Positions 35,520 through 44,263 of a stretch of 46,307 nucleotides of DNA are shown here, one piece after another (position 1 is the stretch's first letter; every line of letters starts with the position of its first letter). The notes under the pieces are model-generated. The model did no database searches and was not told the origin of the DNA. It saw only the letters and a list, made by a program, of their open reading frames with translations. Source of the DNA: Rubrivivax sp. (GTDB lineage Bacteria > Pseudomonadota > Gammaproteobacteria > Burkholderiales > Burkholderiaceae_C); contig JAJTDE010000030.1 in assembly GCA_021298085.1 (NCBI GenBank), positions 1 through 46,307 on the forward strand, read 5' to 3'. A program made the position numbers and the translations under genes.

Positions 35520-36469
35520 ATGTAGAGCACCACGAGCTCGTTGATCACCGAGGGCCTGTCGTGGCCCACCAGGTGAACATGGATCTCCATGGTCACCTGC
35601 ACACCACTCTTGACGGGCTCGACGGCCTTGATGCGGTAGCGCGCGTGGATGTCACAGCCGGCGGGCACCGGTGCTGCAAACCGCAGGCGGTCTGACCCGA
35701 GATTCACCATGTTGCGAAAGCCGGTGATCTCGTAGTCCAGCGGCAACGTCATGCGACTGATCAGCACCTGGACCAAGGAACCCTGCGCGATGGTCGTCCC
35801 GAAAGGGCTCTCCGCCCGGGCACGCACAGGGTCGGTGTGCAGCCAGTAGTCGTCGCCCGACAGGGCCGCAAAGTCGTCGATCAGCGACTGGGTCACGCGC
35901 ACGCCGTTGGACCAGTCCGAAAACGTGCTGGTCACCAGGCTGCGCATGGCGTCCAGGTCGCGCACATCGATCTGGCGCCTGGCCGGGGCCCTGGGTGCCG
36001 CCACCACGGGGGGAGGCGGCGGCACGGCGGCGTCCTCGGACGCCAGCACCGTGGGGAAATCCGAGCTCTGCACGGTGTAGCGCAGCAGGGTCGTCGACCC
36101 CGGCCGCGTGTCGAACACCGGCCGCACACGCTGGCCCACCTTCAGTTCGCCAGGATCCACCCCCACCAGCGTGGTGTTCAGATGCGGGCCCTCGTCCAAG
36201 GCCACCACGGCCAGCAGCTGGGGCATCTCGTCGCTGAACTCCGGCAGCGTGGGCACCCGTGCCACCGTGAAGCTGTAGAGCACCCCGCCCCCGCCGACGC
36301 GTTGCCAGGCCAGCCGACGCGAACCACACCGCGGGCAGTGGCTTCGCGGGAAAAAGACCGCGTGCTGACAGTCGTCGCAACGCTGGATGCGCACCTCATG
36401 GGACTTCAGGCCGTCCCAGAACGGCTGTGACAGGCTGGTGGCCTGGGGAAGCGGCTTGATCCACGCCAT
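35516..36469 (-). CDS. DUF35 (OB-fold/zinc ribbon)-MaoC hydratase fusion, ChsH2-like
   Basis: Two-domain protein of 317 residues. The N-terminal half is DUF35: a zinc ribbon with Cys31, Cys34, Cys45 and Cys48 (CDDC...CPRC) followed by an OB-fold. A Pro/Ala linker (about 150-165) leads to a MaoC hot-dog domain with FAALSGDDYWLHTDP (Asp206, His211), so hydratase residues are present. In actinobacteria ChsH2 holds the same two domains and its DUF35 part docks the aldolase Ltp2; as I recall, there MaoC comes first, so the order is reversed here. It lies two bases from the aldolase gene, supporting a hydratase-aldolase complex that removes the last side-chain carbons. Confidence 0.88.
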   Translation of the reverse strand: MAWIKPLPQATSLSQPFWDGLKSHEVRIQRCDDCQHAVFFPRSHCPRCGSRRLAWQRVGGGGVLYSFTVARVPTLPEFSDEMPQLLAVVALDEGPHLNTTLVGVDPGELKVGQRVRPVFDTRPGSTTLLRYTVQSSDFPTVLASEDAAVPPPPPVVAAPRAPARRQIDVRDLDAMRSLVTSTFSDWSNGVRVTQSLIDDFAALSGDDYWLHTDPVRARAESPFGTTIAQGSLVQVLISRMTLPLDYEITGFRNMVNLGSDRLRFAAPVPAGCDIHARYRIKAVEPVKSGVQVTMEIHVHLVGHDRPSVINELVVLYM

Positions 36470-36471
36470 GT

Positions 36472-37602
36472 TCAGCCCCCCCGCAGGATCAGCGCACCCT
36501 GCTCGCTCATGACGCCACCCGTGCCCGAGACATAGGCCAGGTCATGCCGTGCGAGCTGCCGCTCACCCGCCCTGCCCTGAATCTGCTGCACCGCCTCGAT
36601 GAGTTGCGTGGCGCCTCCGGCGGTACCCGTCTGCCCGAAGCTCAGCTGGCCGCCGTGGGTGTTCATCGGAAAGTCGCCCCGGAAGGTGAAGTCATGGTCA
36701 CGGATGAAGGCCAGGCCCTCGCCCTTGGCACAGAACCCGGCATCCTCCAGGGTCAGCAGGACGGTGATCGTGTAGCAGTCGTAGATCTGCGCCATGTGAA
36801 CGTCGCAGGGACGCACACCGGCCATGGCGAAGGCCCTGCGTGAGGCAGGCCCGATGGGTGTGGACAGCATGTCCTGGGCATAGGTCGGCGACTTGCTCTG
36901 GACGTGCTCGCCGCAGCCCACCACCCGCACCGGCCGGTGCCGCGTGCGCGCAGCGATGTCGTCACGCGTCAGCACAAAGGCCGCGCCACCGGCCACGGGC
37001 ATCACGATCTCCAGCATGCGCAGCGGCTCGGCCACCATCCGCGAGTTCAGCACATCGTCCACGGTGATGGGCTGGCCGTGGAACATCGCGTCAGGGTGGT
37101 GGCAGGCGTTGAAGCGCTGCTGCACGGCGATGCGTGCCACGGTGGCCGGGTCCCAGCCGTGGATGGCCGCATAGCGCTGGGCAATCATCGCGTAGCCCGT
37201 GTTCTGTGCCATGTGGCCGTAGGGCAGGTCGAACTCTGCCTCCGGTGCACCGAAGCGGGTGCTGTGGCCGCCATAGCGCGAGGCCTTCATGACCGCGGCC
37301 ATGTGGTCATCGTGCGGCGCAGTGGGTGCCATGCGGGAAGGAATGGCGCACAGCACCGTGCTGCACAGGCCCAGCTCGATGGCCGCCGCCGCGCGCCAGA
37401 CCATGCCAACGGCGCTGGCGCCGCCCAGATCCACGACCTCGGCAAAGTTCAGGGCGATGCCCAGGTACTCGCCCACCATGGCCGGCACGAACATGCCGGC
37501 TTCATGGAACTGCGGGCCGATGAACATCTGCGGCGCCGTGCTGTACTTCTCCGGCTTGTACTGCGCGCAGCCCACCAGCGACGCCCGACCCTGCAACCCC
37601 AT
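36472..37602 (-). CDS. Thiolase-fold steroid aldolase (Ltp2/Sal1-like)
   Basis: Thiolase-superfamily protein of 376 residues without the catalytic thiolase Cys: the nucleophile region reads DLGGASAVGMVWRAAAAIE. Tyr274 and Tyr277 in AQIYDCYTITVLL are candidates for the Tyr-based retro-aldol chemistry of Ltp2. It would cleave the 17-hydroxy propanoyl-CoA side chain, releasing propionyl-CoA and a C17-keto steroid, with the DUF35 protein next door. The start is ATG 37602, five bases after a strong GGAGG; a GTG at 37617 is less likely. A hairpin separates it from the receptor gene upstream. Confidence 0.88.
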   Translation of the reverse strand: MGLQGRASLVGCAQYKPEKYSTAPQMFIGPQFHEAGMFVPAMVGEYLGIALNFAEVVDLGGASAVGMVWRAAAAIELGLCSTVLCAIPSRMAPTAPHDDHMAAVMKASRYGGHSTRFGAPEAEFDLPYGHMAQNTGYAMIAQRYAAIHGWDPATVARIAVQQRFNACHHPDAMFHGQPITVDDVLNSRMVAEPLRMLEIVMPVAGGAAFVLTRDDIAARTRHRPVRVVGCGEHVQSKSPTYAQDMLSTPIGPASRRAFAMAGVRPCDVHMAQIYDCYTITVLLTLEDAGFCAKGEGLAFIRDHDFTFRGDFPMNTHGGQLSFGQTGTAGGATQLIEAVQQIQGRAGERQLARHDLAYVSGTGGVMSEQGALILRGG

Positions 37603-37650
37603 GACCACCTCCGTCACGTGACCACGTGACCGCCTTGCCTGACCGACGCC

Positions 37651-37673
37651 GCCGGCTGCACCTGTCAGCCGGC
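37651..37673 (-). terminator. Hairpin between receptor and aldolase genes (attenuator candidate)
   Basis: Perfect 8-bp stem GCCGGCTG/CAGCCGGC with a 7-base loop, in the 87-bp gap after the TonB-receptor stop. No T-run follows on the minus strand, so it is not a textbook intrinsic terminator. It could attenuate read-through or protect the receptor mRNA. Confidence 0.45.
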
Positions 37674-37689
37674 TGCCCTCAACCCCAGA

Positions 37690-40095
37690 TTACCAGCGGT
37701 AGTTGTACGACACACCGTAGGCACGCGGTTCGCTCCAGAAACCGACCTGGTAGAAGCCGGAGATGTCCATGTGGGCCACGGTCTTGCGCTGGTTGGTGGC
37801 GTTCTTCACAAACACCGAGAACTCGCCCTCACCGCCGCCTGGGCCGGCCTTGATGCCACCGAGCACCAGCTTCAGGTCCAGCAGCCCGAGCGCGGGCATC
37901 AGCGACTCCGCCGCGGAGTTGCCCACCGTCGCGTTGGGCACCGTGGCGCTGATCTGGCCAGGGTAGGTGTAGCGCTCGGCGACATAGCGGTAGTTGAACA
38001 GGCCGCGCACGCCCATCCCACCGGCGGTGTTGAACAGCTTGGCATCCACGCCAAGGCTCAGGGTGTGCTTGGGCGCGGCCGCCACCACGGAGTTGCTGGC
38101 CGCGTCCACCGGCTGGTTGGTGGCCGACAGCGCCTTGTACTCCTTGAACTTGGCATCCAGGAAACCATAGCTGACGGTCACACGGATGTTGTCGGTGGGC
38201 GCCACGGCGGCATCGATCTCCAGACCCTGGGTGATCAGCTTGCCGGCATTGACAATGGTCGGGCTGATCGAGCCGGCTGGCAGCAGGCTCAGCTGGTAGT
38301 CCTTCACCGACATGCGGAACAGGTTGGCATTGAGCTGCCCCTTGCCACCCATGAAGCTGGTCTTGATGCCAGCCTCCACGGCCACCGACGTTTCAGGCGC
38401 AAACGACTTGTTCGGCGCACTGACGCAGGCGGTGGTGCAACCGGTCGGCGTGACCGGCGCTTCGGCCGGGAAGCCGCCGCTCTTGAAGCCCTTGGCGACC
38501 CGGGCAAACAGGTTGGTGTCCTTGGTGAGACGGTACAGCAGGTTGACCGAGGGCGTGAACTGCGAGAAGGTCTGCTCGCCGCTCAGGTCCAGCGTGTTGG
38601 CGCCCTGCTGGACAAAGGCCGCGTTGGTGCGGTAGCGCCAGGACCGCACGGACTTGGTCTCCTGCGTGTAGCGTCCCCCCAGGCCAATGCCCAGGCGCCC
38701 GATGTCGTAATCCACCTGGCCATAGAGCGCCTTGGCATCGGTGCCAATGGTGAAGTTGGAGGCCTGGAAGCCAGGCACATTGGGGTGGAAGGTGAGCAGC
38801 CCACCCGCCTGGTTCTGCAGCGTGGTGCCATCTTCACTGTAGAGGAAAGCGCCCGCCACATACCGCAGCGCGCCCGTTCCGCCCACCACCTGCAACTCGT
38901 GCGACTGGGCCGTGTAGTCGGTGTGGCGGATGCCGGAGAAGATCAGGAGCGGCGTGCCGTCGTAGTCGGCGTTGTCGCCATAGACCATGTCGCGGACAGA
39001 GCCGATGTACTTCAGCGAAGTGTCCTTGTCGAGCTTGTACTCGGCCGTCACGCTGTGACCCTTGAGGTCGAGACGCTGGTACTGCTTGCCCAGCGCGGTG
39101 CTGCCGCTGACCGCCGTGGGGTAGTTGGGGTTCTCGAACGGGCGCAGGGCGTTGCCGATGCCCGGGCTGGGAAACAGGCAGCCGCCAGCGGGGTTGGGCG
39201 CCAGGCAACTGGCGTTCTGGAAGGCGAAGGTGTTGCCGCCGATCTGCGTGGTCAGCGGGTAGAGCGAGCCGTAGCCACGCGATGACAGCAGCGAGCCGGC
39301 GGGGGGTGTCTCGTCAATGTGGCTGGAGTCAAAGGCGTAGTCCAGCGTGAAGGCCTTGCTGGGCTGGTAACGCACGGCGATGCGGCCGGCCGTGCGGTCC
39401 TTGCTGCCCCAGGCCGCGCCGTTGGGGTTGGCCACGACACCGTCCTGGGTCTCGTTGCGCAACGTGAACGATGCGCTCAGCGGACCGACCGTGGGCGTGT
39501 CCACCGACAGCCGACCCACGACGCGGTTGAAGCTGCCCAACTCAAAGCCGGCTGAACCGCCGAACTGGCCGGTGGGCTTGCGGGTGATGAAGTTGATGGC
39601 ACCGGCCTCGGTGTTGCGGCCGAACAAGGTGCCCTGCGGGCCACGCAGGGCCTCGAGCCGGGCAATGTCGATCACGTCGAACAACGCGCCCATGTTCTTG
39701 CCCACAAAGACGCCGTCCACATAGAGGCCCACTGCCGGATCGGCCCAGATGGAGGGCTGCCCGCTGGCGATGCCCCGCATGCCCACGGCGGCAATCAGCC
39801 CGGACACCGGTGCCTGCGCCATGTTCAGGTTGGGCACCACGCCGGTCAGGGCCGCGGGGCCCTCGATGCCGCGGTCCTCGAGGGCGGCACCGCTGATGGC
39901 CGTCAACGACAGCGGCACATCCTGGATCTTCTGACTGCGCTTCTGCGCGGTGATCTCCACGACCTGCGCCTCATCCTTGGCACGCGGCTCCTGGGGCGTC
40001 GTCTGGGCCGCGAGCTGCGACGCATACATCACCGCCATGGCAATCGGCAGGAGCTTGAGGTGCTGCGTGCGCCGGGTAGTGGCTTGCTTGGACAT
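37690..40095 (-). CDS. TonB-dependent outer-membrane receptor, steroid uptake candidate
   Basis: Outer-membrane beta-barrel of 801 residues. A signal peptide is visible (LLPIAMAVMYASQLAAQ), then a TonB-box-like VVEITAQKRSQKIQDVPLSLTAIS and the plug domain (GVVPNLNMAQ, VGLYVDGVFVGKNMGALFDVIDIARLEALRGPQGTLFGRN in pieces). The chain ends in Trp after alternating aromatic residues (YNYRW), as barrel proteins do. ATG 40095 has GGAG nine bases upstream. It is first in a unit with an aldolase, hydratase and MFS transporter and has site C 102 bases upstream, so it is a strong candidate for sterol or bile acid uptake. The substrate is inferred from context only. Confidence 0.92.
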   Translation of the reverse strand: MSKQATTRRTQHLKLLPIAMAVMYASQLAAQTTPQEPRAKDEAQVVEITAQKRSQKIQDVPLSLTAISGAALEDRGIEGPAALTGVVPNLNMAQAPVSGLIAAVGMRGIASGQPSIWADPAVGLYVDGVFVGKNMGALFDVIDIARLEALRGPQGTLFGRNTEAGAINFITRKPTGQFGGSAGFELGSFNRVVGRLSVDTPTVGPLSASFTLRNETQDGVVANPNGAAWGSKDRTAGRIAVRYQPSKAFTLDYAFDSSHIDETPPAGSLLSSRGYGSLYPLTTQIGGNTFAFQNASCLAPNPAGGCLFPSPGIGNALRPFENPNYPTAVSGSTALGKQYQRLDLKGHSVTAEYKLDKDTSLKYIGSVRDMVYGDNADYDGTPLLIFSGIRHTDYTAQSHELQVVGGTGALRYVAGAFLYSEDGTTLQNQAGGLLTFHPNVPGFQASNFTIGTDAKALYGQVDYDIGRLGIGLGGRYTQETKSVRSWRYRTNAAFVQQGANTLDLSGEQTFSQFTPSVNLLYRLTKDTNLFARVAKGFKSGGFPAEAPVTPTGCTTACVSAPNKSFAPETSVAVEAGIKTSFMGGKGQLNANLFRMSVKDYQLSLLPAGSISPTIVNAGKLITQGLEIDAAVAPTDNIRVTVSYGFLDAKFKEYKALSATNQPVDAASNSVVAAAPKHTLSLGVDAKLFNTAGGMGVRGLFNYRYVAERYTYPGQISATVPNATVGNSAAESLMPALGLLDLKLVLGGIKAGPGGGEGEFSVFVKNATNQRKTVAHMDISGFYQVGFWSEPRAYGVSYNYRW

Positions 40096-40196
40096 GGGTG
40101 CTATCTCCATTGGGTGGGCTGTTGTGGACGGTCGCCTGTTCAGGCATTGAGGACGCACAAAGACAGAGCGAGGGTAGGAACGCGTCGTCGCCACAA

Positions 40197-40217
40197 CATC
40201 GTTCAGTCGGACTAGCG
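40197..40217 (-). promoter_or_regulatory. TAGTCC element (site C) upstream of receptor operon
   Basis: In the direction of receptor transcription: CGCTAGTCCGACTGAACGAT plus G. The right half is GAAC instead of GGAC. It lies 102 bases from the receptor ATG and overlaps the last codon and stop (40212-40214) of the CoA ligase gene, so this promoter partly sits in coding DNA. Confidence 0.62.
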
Positions 40218-41897
40218 GGAAACACCCGTCAGGGAAAGCCACGCATCGCGCAGTTGCCGCTTGAGCAGCTTGCCCGCGGGGTTGCGCGGCAAGGGCTCGT
40301 TGCCCAAATGCCACTGCGCAGGCACCTTGTAGGCCGCCAGCCGGCCCGCCACGTGGTGCGCCAACGCCGCTTCATTGGCCAGGCTGCCGGCACGCAGGAC
40401 CACCTGGGCAGCCACCGCTTCGCCCGTGGTGGCATCGGGTACGCCAAAGACCGCCACTTCCTGGACATCCGGGTGCATCAGCAGGCAGGACTCCACCTCG
40501 ACGGCGGCGATCTTCTCGCCATGGCGGTTGATGACGTCCTTGATGCGGTCCACCACATGCAGCAGGCCGTCGTCGTCCAGGTAGCCAATGTCCCCGGTGT
40601 GCAGCCACCCCTCGCGCACCGCCTGCGCCGTGGCTTCCGGTTGCGCCCAGTAGGCCTGCATCAGCGAGATGCCGCGCAGGCAGATCTCGCCCTGCGCGCC
40701 AGGCGCCAGGGCCTCACCGGCGAGCCCCTCGATGCGGATGTCGATGATGGGTGAGGGCACACCCGCGGCCTGCGGGCGCTGCGCGAACAGCGCGCCGGAC
40801 ACCGCGGCGCCCACGCCGTTGCTTTCCGTCATGCCAAAGCCGATGCCCGACATGGAGTCCGGCATCCGCTGCAGCACATCGTCGATCAGGCGCTGCGGGA
40901 GGCCCGCGCCGCCAAAGCCCAGGCCGCCGAGCGTGGTGGCCGCGAGTTCGTCGAAACCGGGCTGGGCGACCAGCTGCATCACCATGGCCGGCGCACCGTT
41001 GAACTGTGTCACCTGGTGGCTGCGGATCAGATCGACCGCGGCGGCCGGGTCCCAGCGCCGCATGAAGACCAGCCGACGGCCGTGCCGCAGGGCGCTCATC
41101 AGCTGGGCGTGCAGGCCACTGACATGGAACAGGGGCACCGCGGTCAGCGTCGTCGGCGCCAGGCCGCGTGCCATCAGCCGCTGCAAGGCCTGCGGGGACG
41201 TGGCAGCGCTGAAGGCGCCGATGAAGTCGATGTTGAACAGGCCCTGGCAGACCGCCCGATGGGTGGACAACACACCCTTGGCACGGCTGCTGGCCCCTGA
41301 GGTGTAGAGGATCAGCGCGGCATCGTCGGGCGAGACGGCAACCTCGCGCCTGCGCGGCGCGGGCTGCGAGACGGCCTGCAGCCAGGCAGGACCCCCCACC
41401 ACCAGGGTGTACAGCGACACCACGTCCGCCAGCCCCTCCACCCGCGCGAAGCGCTCCTCGTCGCACAGCAGGATGCGGGGCCTCAACTCTGACAGCGCCG
41501 CGGCGAGTTCATCGCGCTGACCAAAGCTGTTCAAGGGCGCCGGCACGGCCCCGCACAAGACTGCGGCCACCCACCCGATGACCCACTCGGCCCGGTTGCG
41601 CATGGCAATCGCCACACGGTCGCCCGCGTGCAGGCCCTGTTCGTGTTGCCAGCGTGCTGCCAGCGCATCGGCACAGGCGAAGACGGCCTCAAACGTCCAG
41701 GTCACGCCATCGCTGACGATGAAGGCCTTCTGGCCGTGGCCACGGGCGGCCTGCAGCAGGGCCTGCAGCGTCGGAAAGGCATGGCGATAGGCGCGCTGCC
41801 GCTGGCCCTGGACGTCGATGTCCACACATTCAAACGGTGCGCCGGACGCCGTCAGCTGGTCCAGCGTGTGCCGCACGGACGCGCGAAGCGTGTTCAC
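40212..41897 (-). CDS. Acyl-CoA synthetase with atypical P-loop
   Basis: ANL-superfamily ligase of 561 residues. The fold is clear: RVAIAMRNRAEWVIGW, PLFHVSGLHAQLMSAL, GFGMTESNG, LHTGDIGYLDDDG, VVDRIKDVINRHGEKI and the C-terminal Lys in NPAGKLLKRQL. The phosphate loop (198-208) is YTSGASSRAKG where YTSGTTGxPKG is usual, so two Thr/Gly positions are Ala/Ser and the Pro is Ala. The final Lys is kept, so it may still be active. It follows two dehydrogenase genes by 18 bases. A steroid side-chain acid is a likely substrate. A start at 41897 is assumed. Confidence 0.85.
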   Translation of the reverse strand: MNTLRASVRHTLDQLTASGAPFECVDIDVQGQRQRAYRHAFPTLQALLQAARGHGQKAFIVSDGVTWTFEAVFACADALAARWQHEQGLHAGDRVAIAMRNRAEWVIGWVAAVLCGAVPAPLNSFGQRDELAAALSELRPRILLCDEERFARVEGLADVVSLYTLVVGGPAWLQAVSQPAPRRREVAVSPDDAALILYTSGASSRAKGVLSTHRAVCQGLFNIDFIGAFSAATSPQALQRLMARGLAPTTLTAVPLFHVSGLHAQLMSALRHGRRLVFMRRWDPAAAVDLIRSHQVTQFNGAPAMVMQLVAQPGFDELAATTLGGLGFGGAGLPQRLIDDVLQRMPDSMSGIGFGMTESNGVGAAVSGALFAQRPQAAGVPSPIIDIRIEGLAGEALAPGAQGEICLRGISLMQAYWAQPEATAQAVREGWLHTGDIGYLDDDGLLHVVDRIKDVINRHGEKIAAVEVESCLLMHPDVQEVAVFGVPDATTGEAVAAQVVLRAGSLANEAALAHHVAGRLAAYKVPAQWHLGNEPLPRNPAGKLLKRQLRDAWLSLTGVSR

Positions 41898-41915
41898 AGC
41901 CTGTCTCCCTGGTCT

Positions 41916-43037
41916 TCAGAAGCCCTTGAGTCGGGCATAGCGGTCGCGGTGAAACAACGCATCGCCAAGGCTTTGGCTGATCGACCGAGCGCGCTTGAGA
42001 AACAACCCGAGATCGAACTCATCGGTCACGCCGATGCCCCCGTGCATCTGCACGGCCTCGTTCAGCAGCAGTTCGCCCAGTTCGGCCGCACGTGCCTTGG
42101 CCAGACTGGCCAGCAGGGGCACCTCGTCAGGACGATGGTCCAGCGCGTCAAGGCCGGCGGCCACGCAGCTGTCCAGCAACTCCAGACCCACCAGCAGGCG
42201 CGCGGCACGGTGCTGAAGCGCCTGGAACGAACCGATGGGCACATCGAACTGCACACGTTCCTTGAGGTAGCGCAGCGTCATCTCGAAGGCCTGACGCGTC
42301 AGCCCCAGTGTCTCTGCGGCCAGGCACAGCCGCGCGCGGTCCAGCGCCTGGTCCAGCGCGGCCTGGGCGTCAGACCCGCTGCCCAGGAGTGCGGTGTCGT
42401 CCACGCACACAGCCTCCAGGCTGATGGCTGCGGCATTGCGGGAATCGATGCGGTGCAGGGGCGTCACGGTCAGGCCCGGCACACCCGAAGGCACCAGAAA
42501 GAGGTGGAGCTGCCCCTCGCAGCGCGCGGCCACGACGTAGCCCTCGGCGCCACATCCGTCCAGCACGTCGCGCTTGCTGCCGTCCAACCGCCATCCCTGC
42601 CCGTCACGGCGCACCTGCGTGCCAATCTCACCCGGCGCATGGCGAGCCCGTTCGTCCAGGCCCAGCGCCAGGCGGGCCGTGCCGTCCATGACACGCGGCA
42701 GCCACTGCTCGCGCAGCGCCACAGACCCGCCACCCACCAGCAGGCTGCCGCCCAGGACCACCGACGACAACAGCGGCAAGGCACACAGGTGGCGCCCCAT
42801 CTGTTCAAAGACGGCACCCAGGCCCTTCCAGCCCGCCTCCAGGCCGCCGAGCTGCTCCGGCCACGGTGCCGCGGTCCAACCGAGGTCCACCACCTCGCGC
42901 CAGAGACCAGCATCAAAACGCTCGCCGGCCTCGGACCCGCGCCAGCGGCGCTGCGCGCTGACAGGCGAGCGTTCGGCCAGGAAGGCCGCCGCCGCCTCGC
43001 GCAGCATCTGTTGTTCGGCATTCAGCAGCAGGCTCAT
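41916..43037 (-). CDS. Acyl-CoA dehydrogenase, short partner-type subunit
   Basis: Acyl-CoA dehydrogenase-fold protein of 373 residues (MSLLLNAEQQMLREAAAAFL). The C-terminal domain reads KERVQFDVPIGSFQALQHRAARL and HGGIGVTDEFDLGLFLKRA, and there is no GTNEIQ motif. It overlaps its longer partner gene by four bases (43034-43037, ATGA). This repeats the short-plus-long arrangement seen at 9369-11665 and 14678-16923. It probably forms a heteromeric side-chain dehydrogenase with that partner. Confidence 0.85.
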   Translation of the reverse strand: MSLLLNAEQQMLREAAAAFLAERSPVSAQRRWRGSEAGERFDAGLWREVVDLGWTAAPWPEQLGGLEAGWKGLGAVFEQMGRHLCALPLLSSVVLGGSLLVGGGSVALREQWLPRVMDGTARLALGLDERARHAPGEIGTQVRRDGQGWRLDGSKRDVLDGCGAEGYVVAARCEGQLHLFLVPSGVPGLTVTPLHRIDSRNAAAISLEAVCVDDTALLGSGSDAQAALDQALDRARLCLAAETLGLTRQAFEMTLRYLKERVQFDVPIGSFQALQHRAARLLVGLELLDSCVAAGLDALDHRPDEVPLLASLAKARAAELGELLLNEAVQMHGGIGVTDEFDLGLFLKRARSISQSLGDALFHRDRYARLKGF

Positions 43038-44227
43038 CGTCCGGCCTCCGGCAGGCCCAGCACGCGCCGGGCGATGAGGTTCAGCTGGACCTCCGAACTG
43101 CCGCCGGCAATCGTGTAGGTCTTGGACAGCAGCCAGGCCCGCGTGATGTCGTGGTCGCTCGCGCTGTAGCCAGGGCCTTCCCAGCCCAGCCCCTGGGTAC
43201 CCAGCGCCTGCATCAGCAGCTCGTACTTGGCCACCTCCTGCTCGGTCTGCACCAGCTTCATGATCGAGGCCGGGCCACTCACGTCCTGCCGGGCCAGGGC
43301 CAGCTCTGTCACGCGGCGGTGCGTCAAGGCAAACGCATGCGCGTCCATCATGACGGCCGCGAGCCTGTCGCGCAGCACGGGTTCACACAAGGCACCGGAC
43401 TCATCGAACAGCACCGGCCGCAGGATGGGCAGCGGATCGTGCGAGGGCGCGCCACCCTCGGTGAACTTGCTCATCGCGGCGCGTTCGTGGGCCAGGAGCT
43501 TCTTGGCCACGGCCCAGCCGCCATGGAGTTCGCCCACCAGCTGCCGGCGAGGGACCCGCACGTTGTCGAAGAAGACCTCGCAGAAGCTGGACTTGCCGCT
43601 GATGAGCTCAATCGGCTTGACGCTGATGCCAGGGCTCTTCATGTCGATCAGCACAAAGCTGATGCCCAGCTGCTTGCGCGCTGAAGGGTCGGTGCGGACC
43701 AGCGCGTACATCCAGTCGGACTGGTCGCCATAGCTGGTCCAGATCTTGGAGCCGTTGACCACCAGCGCATCACCGTCAAGCCGCGCCGAGGTCTTCAGGC
43801 TGGCCAGGTCGGAGCCGGCGTTGGGCTCGCTGAAGCCCTGGCACCAGCGCATCCGCCCCTGGGCCATCGGCACCAGGTGCTCGCGTTTCTGGTCGTCGGT
43901 GCCCAGTTCCAGCAGCACCGGGCCCAGCATCCAGACGCCCAGGTTGTACTGCGGCTGGCGGCAGCCCAGGCGCTGCATCTCCTCATCCAGCACGCGCAGC
44001 TGCTGACGGCTCAGACCTGCGCCACCATAGTCGCGCGGCCAGTCAGGCACCAGCCAGCCACGCGCTCGCATGCGTTCGAACCACTGTTGCTGGTCGGCCG
44101 AATGGAACACCATCCGCGAGCTCGCCCACAGCATCTCATCGGCCACGATGGGGCGTCGCATCGACAGCGGGCAGTTGGCGTCCAGCCAGGCCCGGGTGTC
44201 CTGTCGAAAGGTCTCGAGGTCGTTCAT
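43034..44227 (-). CDS. Acyl-CoA dehydrogenase, long subunit
   Basis: Acyl-CoA dehydrogenase of 397 residues: WCQGFSEPNAGSDLASL, VVNGSKIWTSYGDQSDWMYALVRT, PIELISGKSSFCEVFFDNVRVP, and C-terminal TIAGGSSEVQLNLIARRVLGLP. The usual GTNE in that motif is GGSSE, as in many steroid/terpene-cluster dehydrogenases. It overlaps the short subunit gene. It lies 36 bases downstream of the FATP-type ligase, which may supply its CoA ester substrate. Confidence 0.87.
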   Translation of the reverse strand: MNDLETFRQDTRAWLDANCPLSMRRPIVADEMLWASSRMVFHSADQQQWFERMRARGWLVPDWPRDYGGAGLSRQQLRVLDEEMQRLGCRQPQYNLGVWMLGPVLLELGTDDQKREHLVPMAQGRMRWCQGFSEPNAGSDLASLKTSARLDGDALVVNGSKIWTSYGDQSDWMYALVRTDPSARKQLGISFVLIDMKSPGISVKPIELISGKSSFCEVFFDNVRVPRRQLVGELHGGWAVAKKLLAHERAAMSKFTEGGAPSHDPLPILRPVLFDESGALCEPVLRDRLAAVMMDAHAFALTHRRVTELALARQDVSGPASIMKLVQTEQEVAKYELLMQALGTQGLGWEGPGYSASDHDITRAWLLSKTYTIAGGSSEVQLNLIARRVLGLPEAGR

Positions 44228-44263
44228 GGGGCTTTCAGGCGGGTGGACGGCGGTGGCAGCGCT

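Noticed and set aside
35911..35930. CAGTCCGAAAACG, a partial resemblance to the TAGTCC element
   Set aside because: Inside the DUF35-MaoC coding sequence, lacks CGAT, not upstream of a start.
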